Origin: SHZT01 sp945889655 | Lineage (GTDB): Bacteria; Gemmatimonadota; Gemmatimonadetes; Gemmatimonadales; GWC2-71-9 | Assembly: GCA_945889655.1 (NCBI GenBank) | Contig: CAMDCH010000192.1 | Span: forward strand, 1 to 5,401 | DNA length: 5,401 nucleotides | Direction: 5' to 3' | In this document: positions 1-5,401 of the stretch, one piece after another | Layout of the letters: each line of letters opens with the position of its first letter | How positions within the stretch are numbered: the first letter of the stretch is position 1 | Translations under genes and position numbers: made by a program | The notes under the pieces: model-generated | Told to the model about the DNA's origin: nothing | The model's database searches: none | Seen by the model: the letters and a program-made list of their open reading frames with translations, nothing else

Positions 1-426
1 TGTGCCGCCCTCATGCTGCTCGGCGTGGAATACGCGATTCTCTTCGGAGTCATGGCCGCGGTACTCAATCTCATCCCCTACATCGGGATCTTCATCGGCG
101 GCGTCCTGCCCACCGTCATGGCCCTGATCACCAAGGATTCCCCCTGGTACGCCGTGGGTGTCATTGGAGCCTTCACGCTCATCCAGGTTCTCGACAATAA
201 CCTCATCGTCCCGAAGGTCGTCGCGTCGCGCGTCAGCATCAACGCGCTGGTGTCCGTCGTCGCAGTCGTCGGGGGAGGCTTTCTCTGGGGCCTGTCGGGG
301 ATGTTTCTCTCCATCCCCGCCGTGGCGATTGCCAAGGTGATCCTGGATCGGACCGAGTCGCTTCAGCCCTGGGGTATGCTCCTGGGGGGTGAGATCGCCG
401 GCCCGCGAAGAGGCGATAGCAAGTAG
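1..426 (+). CDS. AI-2E family transporter (PerM/YdiK-like), C-terminal part, 5' end outside window
   Basis: This is the last 141 residues of a polytopic inner-membrane protein. The reading frame is open from base 1, so the ATG at base 13 is an internal methionine and not the start. Counting from the first visible codon, a hydrophobic segment leads into NLIPYIG (residues 23-29), and a second hydrophobic stretch lies around 50-62. Next comes QVLDNNLIVPKVV (62-74), then a long hydrophobic region (about 82-116) with GLSGMFLSIPAVAIAKVI. The NLIPYIG, DNN..VP and G..GM.L.IP motifs are the conserved C-terminal signature of the AI-2E/PerM family. Members usually have about 340-380 residues, so roughly 40% is visible. 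The family is named for autoinducer-2 export (TqsA), but many members have other or unknown roles, including Na+/H+ antiport, so the substrate cannot be assigned. The tail after the last helix is short and hydrophilic (GPRRGDSK). The gene converges on the phosphatase gene, with 15 bp between the two stop codons. Confidence 0.93.
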   Translation, partial: CAALMLLGVEYAILFGVMAAVLNLIPYIGIFIGGVLPTVMALITKDSPWYAVGVIGAFTLIQVLDNNLIVPKVVASRVSINALVSVVAVVGGGFLWGLSGMFLSIPAVAIAKVILDRTESLQPWGMLLGGEIAGPRRGDSK

Positions 427-441
427 AGAGGGCCGGTGCAG

Positions 442-1086
442 CTATCGTAGGGTCAGAATCTGGCCGGGGCCTTCCAGCCAGTAGTCCGGTTCGTGCTTCT
501 CCAGCCATTCCTTCGGGAACGGTCCCCAGAGAGCCGCGCCGGTCCTGATACCCGCCGCTCGACCCGAAGCCAGGTCGTGGGGTGAATCGCCGATGAAGAT
601 CGTGGTGGCGGGGTCGGCGTTGAGCCTTTCGATGGCCACCAATACTGGAGTGGGGTCCGGCTTGTGCTTGTCGGTATCGTCCGCGCCGACCAGCATGTCG
701 AAGAATTCGTCCAGGCCACAGCAGGTGAGTCCTCGCACCGTGCCCGCCCGCATCTTGCTCGTCACCACGCCCAGCGCCTTACCGCCCTCCTTCAACGTCC
801 GGATGGTCTCCAGCACGCCCGGGTACGGCCGGACCATCGTGTCGTGGTTGGCGTGGTTGAACTCACGGTACGTGGCGACCATGGCGTTGACCTCCTCCTG
901 GTCGCTGCTGAATTCCTTGAGCTGGCTCCAGAGGGGCGTGCCGAGGCCCCGGAGCCAGACCTCTTCGGGCGGCGCCTCGCCCCGGTGGGCGATCATGGTA
1001 TGCCGGAAGGACTTCATGATGAGGTCGACCGAGTCGATGAGGGTGCCGTCGAGGTCGAAGAGATAGGTGGAGAGCGGTTGAGGCAT
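442..1086 (-). CDS. HAD-superfamily phosphatase, PpaX/Gph-like (pyrophosphatase or phosphoglycolate phosphatase type)
   Basis: A complete 214-residue cytoplasmic phosphatase with all four HAD motifs. Motif I is FDLDGTL, with nucleophile D11 and acid/base D13. Motif II is VVTSK (T109 or S110). Motif III is the lysine of HKPDP (K142). Motif IV is GDSPHD (D167 and D171, Mg2+ binding). A helical cap of roughly residues 20-85 sits between motifs I and II, as in subfamily IA. The segment YREFNHANHD...Y..V.ETI..LK..G...GVVTSKMR resembles, from memory, Bacillus PpaX, a pyrophosphatase that hydrolyses PPi released during HPr-Ser-P dephosphorylation. Length (about 215) also agrees. No hprK or lgt neighbour is visible, so phosphoglycolate phosphatase or another small-phosphoester activity remains possible. 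The ATG at 1086 is well supported because motif I follows ten residues later and the next methionine (M24) would remove it. The ribosome site is weak (GGAC just upstream). The gene diverges from the DUF5916 pair. Confidence 0.92.
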   Translation of the reverse strand: MPQPLSTYLFDLDGTLIDSVDLIMKSFRHTMIAHRGEAPPEEVWLRGLGTPLWSQLKEFSSDQEEVNAMVATYREFNHANHDTMVRPYPGVLETIRTLKEGGKALGVVTSKMRAGTVRGLTCCGLDEFFDMLVGADDTDKHKPDPTPVLVAIERLNADPATTIFIGDSPHDLASGRAAGIRTGAALWGPFPKEWLEKHEPDYWLEGPGQILTLR

Positions 1087-1113
1087 GACGTCCGGGGATC
1101 GGGTCCATATATT
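1085..1113 (+). promoter_or_regulatory. Candidate sigma70-type promoter for the DUF5916 gene pair
   Basis: A -35-like ATGACG (1085-1090; four of six bases match TTGACA) is followed by exactly 17 bp and a -10-like TATATT (1108-1113; five of six match TATAAT). Transcription would begin near 1120, giving a leader of about 43 nt before the ATG at 1163. The -35 element overlaps the start codon of the divergent phosphatase gene. It lies in an AT-rich island in otherwise GC-rich DNA. This is a consensus match only, and promoter preferences in this lineage may differ. Confidence 0.42.
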
Positions 1114-1116
1114 GTA
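1111..1116 (-). promoter_or_regulatory. Candidate -10 element (TACAAT) for the phosphatase gene
   Basis: Read on the minus strand, 1116 to 1111 gives TACAAT, one base off the TATAAT consensus, 24 bp upstream of the phosphatase ATG. I see no convincing -35 hexamer at 16-18 bp spacing (AACTAT at the 17-bp position). The element overlaps the plus-strand -10 candidate at 1108-1113, so the two promoters would compete for polymerase if both are real. Confidence 0.25.
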
Positions 1117-1153
1117 AGCCCGAAACCCCTTCCATAGTTGAAACCCGTTGTAC

Positions 1154-1157
1154 GAGG
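1154..1157 (+). promoter_or_regulatory. Ribosome binding site that decides the start of the first DUF5916 gene
   Basis: GAGG, a core of the Shine-Dalgarno sequence, ends 5 nt before the ATG at 1163. An in-frame TTG at 1148 lies upstream of this site and would place the GAGG inside the coding region. Starting at 1163 also gives a compact signal peptide beginning Met-Arg, like the second paralog. Both points favour the ATG at 1163. Confidence 0.6.
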
Positions 1158-1162
1158 CCTAC

Positions 1163-3808
1163 ATGCGGCTGTTCGTCGGGCTCGCGGCGGTCGTCCTGAC
1201 CGTCCCGCGGGTGTTGTTTGCGCAGGCCCAGATGGCCCAGAACCCTGGGCCTTCGGCGCCGTTCGTCACGGCCGCAGATGAGGCGACGGCTGTGCGGGCA
1301 AATGGTGCCGTGCCCACCGTCGACGGGCGCGTTGATGACCCGGCGTGGGATGAGGCCCCGGCGCTCACCAACTTCCGCCAGACCAACCCGGTTGAAGGGG
1401 CCGTACCGTCGGAATCCACCGAGGTGCGGTTTCTGTATACCGACCGCGACTTGTATGTGGCGCTGCGAGGCTTCGATCGTGAGCCCGGCCGCGTGGTCGG
1501 GCGCCTTACGCGCCGCGACCAGGAAGTAGCCGCCGACGAGTTTACCCTCTACATCGATTCCTACCACGACCGGCGCTCGGCTTTCGCCTTCACGGTGAAT
1601 CCATCCGGAGCGCGGGCCGACGTGTTCATCTATGAGGACGGCGCAGGGCGCGACAATTCGTGGGACCCGGTCTACGACTGGGCCACGCGAACCGACTCGC
1701 TGGGTTGGAGTGCCGAGCTGCGCATTCCCTTTTCGCAGCTCCGATTCCCCTCGCAGGAACAGCTCACGTTCGGTCTCCGGGTCAAGAGGCTCATCAACCG
1801 CCGGAACGAAGAAGTGAACTGGCCCTTCGTGCCGCGGGACCAGGCGGGTGAGGTGTCACGCTACGGCAGCCTGGTCGGCCTTTCCCGCGTTCCCGCGCCC
1901 CGCCGGCTCGAGCTGCTTCCATACACCGGTGGAAACACCCGCATTCGCACGGCGCGGTCGACCGAAGGTGCCGCACGTATCGGCATGGATGCCAAGGTGG
2001 GCATCACGAGCGGTCTCACGCTCGACGCGACCGTCAATCCGGACTTCGGCCAGGTCGAGGCGGATCCGTCGGTAGTCAACCTGACGGACTTCGAGACATT
2101 CTTTCCCGAGAAGCGGCCGTTCTTTGTCGAGGGCACGAATCTCTTCCGGGTGCTCCTGCCCGCGCGCCAGGGGGAAGAGCCGCTGGTCTACACCCGTCGC
2201 ATCGGACGGCCCCCGCAGCTCACGCCGAGCGGCTCAGGAGGCCGGGTGGACTCGGTGTTCGAGTCCACGATCCTCGGCGCGGCCAAGCTCACCGGTCAGC
2301 TCGGCAACGGGTGGGCGCTCGGTCTCCTTCAGGGCGTGACCCAAAAGGAGAACGTGGCGACCGTCAGCGCGGCCGGTGTACCAGCCGCCGTGGCGGCCGA
2401 GCCTCTGACCAGCTACAGCGCGCTGCGAATCCAGCGGAACACCCTCCAAGGGCGCCTTGCCTACGGTGCGATCGGCACCGGCGTGTTCCGCAGCATGGAC
2501 GAGCCGGCGTTCAACGTGCTCCACCAGCGGGCGTTCAGCGGTGGGGCGGACCTGCGCTGGAGGTTCGGTGGTGACGTCTATGAGCTCACCTCGGCGGTGA
2601 GTGGCTCACGGGTCGAGGGATCCGCGGCGGCCATCACCCGCACCCAGCAGGCGTCCGCCCGCTACATGCAGCGGCCGGGCAAGACGTACGCCGCGATCGA
2701 TCCCACCCGTACCTCGCTCTCCGGATTCGCTGCCATCGGCCGCGTCCGCCGTGCGGTGGGGTTCATGACCTGGGATGCCGTCTATGCGACGCGCAGTCCC
2801 GGGTTCGAGGTCAACGACTTTGGATTCCAGCGCGTGGCCGATCAGCACACCGGGGAGTTGAACGTCAAGTTCCGCTGGCTCAAGCCCGGAAGGGTGTTTC
2901 GCCGGTTGGAAATCAAGGCCGGGCAGGATGCCTCTTCGACCTGGGGATGGGAGTTGGGCAGCTCCACCACCGACCTCAATTTTGATGGTCAGTTCCGCAA
3001 CTACTGGACCTGGAATACCAGTCTCCAGTTCGAGCCGGTGCACGTGGATGTTCGCGGCCTGCGTGGTGGTCCGGCGATCGACGTCCCCGCCCACGGCCAC
3101 ATCAACGGGACCGTCACTTCGGATCCCCGGCGATCGTTTGTCTACGAGCTGAACTGGCGTTCGACCATCGAGGCCAAGAGCGACAAGCGCGAGCTGACGC
3201 TGACCAACGGTGTCCGCTGGCGGCCGTCTGGCCCCGTCTTCCTGTCGCTCGCGGGGCGGTTCGGCTGGACTGGCGGCGACCGGCAGTACGTGGCGAGCGG
3301 CACGGCCCTGGGCACGGCGCGCTACGTGCTCGCTCGGCTCAAGCGCACGGAGGCGGCGGCGACGATTCGCTCGGAGGTGACGCTGTCGCCCCGGCTCTCC
3401 CTGCAGCTCTACCTGGAGCCGCTCGCCTCGGCCCGGCATTACTCCGAGTTCAAGTTCGTGGGCGCGCCGCGCTCGGCGAGCGGCTACGTGGCGCAGTGGG
3501 ACATGCTGCTTCCCGATCGGCTGACCCGGTCCGGACCCGGCACACAGGCCCGTGTCGATGCGAACCGGGACGGCATATCCGAATTCGGCTTTGCCGATCC
3601 CGAGGCCACGACGATCACGCTTCGCAGCAACCTGGTCTTGCGGTGGGAGTTCCGTCCGGGGTCCACGCTGTACCTGGTCTGGAACCAGAGCCGGGCGCGG
3701 GAAGAGCTGGACGGTCATCTGGACGCCGCACGCGATCTGGGGAATGCCTTCAACGTACCGGGGAGCCATGTGCTCGCCGTCAAAGTCGCCTACTGGATAG
3801 GACTCTGA
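1163..3808 (+). CDS. DUF5916 outer-membrane beta-barrel protein with N-terminal CBM9-like domain (first tandem copy, complete)
   Basis: An 881-residue exported protein. Residues 1-20 form a Sec signal peptide (MR, then a hydrophobic core, likely cleaved after VLFA). Residues about 46-240 resemble a family 9 carbohydrate-binding (DOMON-like) module: VDGRVDDPAWDEA (53-65), EVRFLYTDRDLYVAL (87-101), and GWSAELRIPFSQLRF (181-195). The rest matches DUF5916: LLPYTGG (251-257), NPDFGQVEADPSVVNL (292-307), EKRPFFVEGTNLF (316-328), YTRRIGR (343-349), and many alternating hydrophobic/polar stretches typical of outer-membrane strands, including RWEFRPGSTLYLVWNQ (827-842). It ends AYWIGL, with aromatics near the C-terminus but without the usual final Phe. 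Substrate is unknown; binding or import of a glycan or other polymer is an inference from the CBM9-like fold. An EF-hand-like DANRDGISE sits at 799-807. The stop overlaps the next gene's start, indicating an operon. An in-frame TTG at 1148 would add five residues but is less likely. Confidence 0.92.
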   Translation: MRLFVGLAAVVLTVPRVLFAQAQMAQNPGPSAPFVTAADEATAVRANGAVPTVDGRVDDPAWDEAPALTNFRQTNPVEGAVPSESTEVRFLYTDRDLYVALRGFDREPGRVVGRLTRRDQEVAADEFTLYIDSYHDRRSAFAFTVNPSGARADVFIYEDGAGRDNSWDPVYDWATRTDSLGWSAELRIPFSQLRFPSQEQLTFGLRVKRLINRRNEEVNWPFVPRDQAGEVSRYGSLVGLSRVPAPRRLELLPYTGGNTRIRTARSTEGAARIGMDAKVGITSGLTLDATVNPDFGQVEADPSVVNLTDFETFFPEKRPFFVEGTNLFRVLLPARQGEEPLVYTRRIGRPPQLTPSGSGGRVDSVFESTILGAAKLTGQLGNGWALGLLQGVTQKENVATVSAAGVPAAVAAEPLTSYSALRIQRNTLQGRLAYGAIGTGVFRSMDEPAFNVLHQRAFSGGADLRWRFGGDVYELTSAVSGSRVEGSAAAITRTQQASARYMQRPGKTYAAIDPTRTSLSGFAAIGRVRRAVGFMTWDAVYATRSPGFEVNDFGFQRVADQHTGELNVKFRWLKPGRVFRRLEIKAGQDASSTWGWELGSSTTDLNFDGQFRNYWTWNTSLQFEPVHVDVRGLRGGPAIDVPAHGHINGTVTSDPRRSFVYELNWRSTIEAKSDKRELTLTNGVRWRPSGPVFLSLAGRFGWTGGDRQYVASGTALGTARYVLARLKRTEAAATIRSEVTLSPRLSLQLYLEPLASARHYSEFKFVGAPRSASGYVAQWDMLLPDRLTRSGPGTQARVDANRDGISEFGFADPEATTITLRSNLVLRWEFRPGSTLYLVWNQSRAREELDGHLDAARDLGNAFNVPGSHVLAVKVAYWIGL
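3799..3802 (+). promoter_or_regulatory. Ribosome binding site for the second DUF5916 gene, inside the end of the first
   Basis: AGGA lies within the last codons of the upstream gene, with 5 nt between it and the ATG at 3808. Together with the TGATG stop/start overlap (3806-3810), it suggests termination-reinitiation or translational coupling, so the downstream protein would be made in step with the upstream one. No separate promoter is apparent between the genes. Confidence 0.5.
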
Positions 3809-5401
3809 TGCGAATTCTTTCGAAGATTCTCCCGCTCCTCGTCCTGGGGCTCAGCCTCACGGGCACCTTGCTCGCCCAGGAGGCGCAGGGCGCGCGCTTC
3901 CAAGGCCCCCCTGCCGTCGGGGCCCAGGAGGCGCAAGCCGTGCGCCTCGAAGGGAACTCGCCGGTGATCGACGGACGGGTGGACGAAGCGATCTGGCAAA
4001 CGGCCCCTGCCATCACCGAGTTCCGGCAGAAGGTCCCGAACGAAGGCGCGCCCGCGAGTGAGCCGACCGAGGTGCGCTTCCTTTACACCGACCATGAGCT
4101 GTTCGTCGCGATCAAGGCGTACGACTCCGAGCCGTCGAAGGTCTTCGGGCCGTTGGTGCGCCGAGACGAAGACGTAAGCTCCGACTACGTCCACGTCTAC
4201 CTGGACACCTACCACGACCGGCGGACGGCCTACCAGTTCACGATCAATCCCGCCGGCTCGCGAGGGGATGTCTTCGTCTACGACGATGGTGCCCGCCGGG
4301 ACGACACCTGGGATCCGGTCTACGACTGGGCCACCAGCATGACGCCGGACGGTTGGAGCGCAGAGCTGCGGATTCCGTTTTCGCAGCTCCGCTTCCCCCA
4401 CAGCGAGCGCCAGTCGTTCGGCCTGCGGGTGGGACGGGTCATCAAGCGCAAGAACGAGGAATCCAACTGGCCGTTCGTCCCGCAGGACCAGGCGGGCGAG
4501 GTCTCGCACTATGGCGAGCTGGTCGGGCTCCGCAGTCTTCCGACGCCGCGCCGGATGGAGCTGCTCCCTTACACGGCCGGCAGCCGGCAGCTGGAACCGA
4601 CCATAGCGAACGATCCGCTCTCGGGCCCCAGCTCGCAGTTGCGCACCGGCGCTGATGTGAAGCTGGGACTGACGAGCGGCCTGACGATGGACGTCACCAT
4701 CAATCCCGACTTCGGCCAGGTCGAAGCGGACGCTGCCGTGGTCAATCTGTCGGGGTTCGAGAATTTCTTCGCGGAAAAGCGTCCCTTCTTCGTCGAGGGA
4801 ACCGACCTGCTGCGGTTCGGCTTCGGGAGCGGCTCCGGTGGCGATGAAGGGCTGGTATACACACGGCGCATCGGTCGGAGCCCGCAGCTTTCGCCCAGCA
4901 CCGGCGGCAACTTCGCTGCCGTGCCCCATGAGACGACTATTCTCGGGGCAGCCAAGATCACCGGTCAGCTGGGGAAAGGGTGGGCCCTCGGCGCGGCGCA
5001 GGCGATGACCGCCAAGGAAAACGCGGACATTCTAAACCCCGCCGGCGCCACCATGGGCGAATCGGTCGTCGAGCCGCTCACCAGCTACAGCGTGGTACGG
5101 GCGCAGAGGACCTCGTCTAACGGACGCCTGACGTATGGCGGCATAGCGACCGGCATGGTGCGGGATTTCGATGACCCGGCATTCGCCCCGGTGCTGCACC
5201 GCACCGCTTTTTCCGGCGGCATGGATGTGCGCGGGCGTTTCGCCAAGGACTCCTACGAGTACGATGCCAAGATCCTGGGTACCCAGGTGAACGGCACCGC
5301 CGCGGCAATCCTCCGGACGCAGCGGTCGGCGGCGCACTATTTCCAGCGCCCTGACCAGACCTACATGTCGATCGATTCGACCCGTACGTCGATGTCCGGG
5401 T
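3808..5401 (+). CDS. DUF5916 outer-membrane protein with CBM9-like domain (second tandem copy, 3' end outside window)
   Basis: Translating from the ATG at 3808 gives 531 codons with no stop, so the gene runs off the right edge. By comparison with the first copy, about 350 residues are missing. Residues 1-23 are a clear signal peptide (MRILSK, then a Leu-rich core, probable cleavage LLA|QE). A CBM9-like domain spans about 47-241: VIDGRVDEAIWQTAP (53-67), EVRFLYTDHELFVAI (88-102), GWSAELRIPFSQLRF (182-196). The DUF5916 barrel entry follows: NPDFGQVEADAAVVNL (299-314), EKRPFFVEGTDLL (323-335), YTRRIGR (351-357), ILGAAKITGQLG (378-389). It is a paralog of the upstream protein: over 132-258 of this copy, my hand count gives 89 identities in 127 ungapped positions. 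Differences cluster in loops: about six extra residues near 258-280 and a Gly/Ser-rich stretch at 337-348. It presumably also sits in the outer membrane. Substrate unknown. The missing C-terminus means an intact gene is assumed, not shown. Confidence 0.9.
   Translation, partial: MRILSKILPLLVLGLSLTGTLLAQEAQGARFQGPPAVGAQEAQAVRLEGNSPVIDGRVDEAIWQTAPAITEFRQKVPNEGAPASEPTEVRFLYTDHELFVAIKAYDSEPSKVFGPLVRRDEDVSSDYVHVYLDTYHDRRTAYQFTINPAGSRGDVFVYDDGARRDDTWDPVYDWATSMTPDGWSAELRIPFSQLRFPHSERQSFGLRVGRVIKRKNEESNWPFVPQDQAGEVSHYGELVGLRSLPTPRRMELLPYTAGSRQLEPTIANDPLSGPSSQLRTGADVKLGLTSGLTMDVTINPDFGQVEADAAVVNLSGFENFFAEKRPFFVEGTDLLRFGFGSGSGGDEGLVYTRRIGRSPQLSPSTGGNFAAVPHETTILGAAKITGQLGKGWALGAAQAMTAKENADILNPAGATMGESVVEPLTSYSVVRAQRTSSNGRLTYGGIATGMVRDFDDPAFAPVLHRTAFSGGMDVRGRFAKDSYEYDAKILGTQVNGTAAAILRTQRSAAHYFQRPDQTYMSIDSTRTSMSG
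3874..3935 (+). repeat. Short in-frame direct repeat at the mature N-terminus of the second DUF5916 protein
   Basis: The 14-nt sequence GCCCAGGAGGCGCA occurs at 3874-3887 and again at 3922-3935, 48 bp apart, encoding AQEAQ twice. Bases just after each copy are also partly alike. The unit equals 16 codons, so repeat expansion would keep the frame. It lies between the signal peptide and the CBM9-like domain, a region likely to be a flexible linker. Confidence 0.6.

Larger units (their letters stand above)
1163..5401 (+). repeat. Tandem gene duplication (two DUF5916 paralogs, period about 2.65 kb)
   Basis: The two genes align co-linearly from signal peptide onward. At the DNA level the best exact block I found is 20 nt, at 1667-1686 and again at 4315-4334, encoding part of DPVYDWAT. 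A shared 17-nt block encodes DFGQVE. The offset between copies is 2648 bp at the first block and 2666 bp at the RPFFVEG codons (2114 and 4780), reflecting small in-frame insertions in the second copy. Identity is concentrated in protein-coding motifs, so this is an old, diverged duplication and not a recent one. Confidence 0.85.

Noticed and set aside
431..465. Possible bidirectional terminator between the convergent genes (GGCCGG pairing with CTGGCC)
   Set aside because: The stem is six pairs with one G-U, the loop is 23 nt, and there is no T-run on either side, so it is not a convincing intrinsic terminator.
664..1137. Plus-strand open frame opposite the phosphatase gene
   Set aside because: No domain, and it is antisense to a gene with all four HAD motifs.
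1148..1162. TTG start at 1148 for the first DUF5916 gene
   Set aside because: It adds only MYEAY before a normal signal peptide, and the GAGG ribosome site at 1154-1157 fits the ATG at 1163 instead.
863..1567. Minus-strand open frame spanning the divergent spacer and both flanking genes
   Set aside because: It overlaps the well-supported phosphatase gene in another frame and the start of the DUF5916 gene, with low-complexity Arg/Gly/His composition.
2606..3769. Long minus-strand open frame (387 codons) antisense to the first DUF5916 gene
   Set aside because: It is Arg/Gly/Pro/Ala-rich with no recognisable domain and mirrors a clearly real gene; long antisense frames are expected in GC-rich coding DNA.
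3790..4929. Long minus-strand open frame (379 codons) antisense to the second DUF5916 gene
   Set aside because: The plus-strand frame from 3808 carries a signal peptide, CBM9-like and DUF5916 motifs. The antisense product shows no family features and is a shadow.

Overview
This window most likely comes from the chromosome of a high-GC, Gram-negative (two-membrane) bacterium. The strongest clue is a pair of genes for DUF5916-type outer-membrane proteins, a family I know mainly from Bacteroidota, Gemmatimonadota and Acidobacteriota. The high G+C content and many GC-rich third codon positions argue against a typical low-GC Bacteroidota member and fit Gemmatimonadota or a similar soil lineage. 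That placement is inference. I see no mobile element, phage gene, tRNA, rRNA or CRISPR array.

Layout: (1) bases 1-426, plus strand, hold the C-terminal part of an AI-2E/PerM-family membrane transporter whose start lies off the left edge. (2) After only 15 bp, a convergent minus-strand gene (442-1086) encodes a complete HAD-superfamily phosphatase that resembles PpaX/Gph. (3) A 76-bp divergent spacer (1087-1162) carries a reasonable plus-strand promoter and an overlapping, weaker minus-strand -10 candidate. (4) Bases 1163-3808 encode a complete 881-residue secreted protein with an N-terminal CBM9-like domain and a C-terminal DUF5916 beta-barrel. (5) Its TGA stop overlaps by one base the ATG of a second, paralogous gene (TGATG, from 3808), which stays open to the right edge and is therefore partial, with 531 residues visible.

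The main point of interest is the tandem pair. The two proteins are co-linear paralogs that share the CBM9-like domain and the barrel-entry signature (NPDFGQVEAD ... EKRPFFVEG). They are clearly divergent, differ in loop regions, and appear to be translationally coupled. I infer that both are exported by Sec and inserted in the outer membrane, with a periplasmic or surface sugar-binding-like domain. Their substrate is unknown. The transporter and phosphatase look like ordinary neighbours with no visible functional link to the pair.
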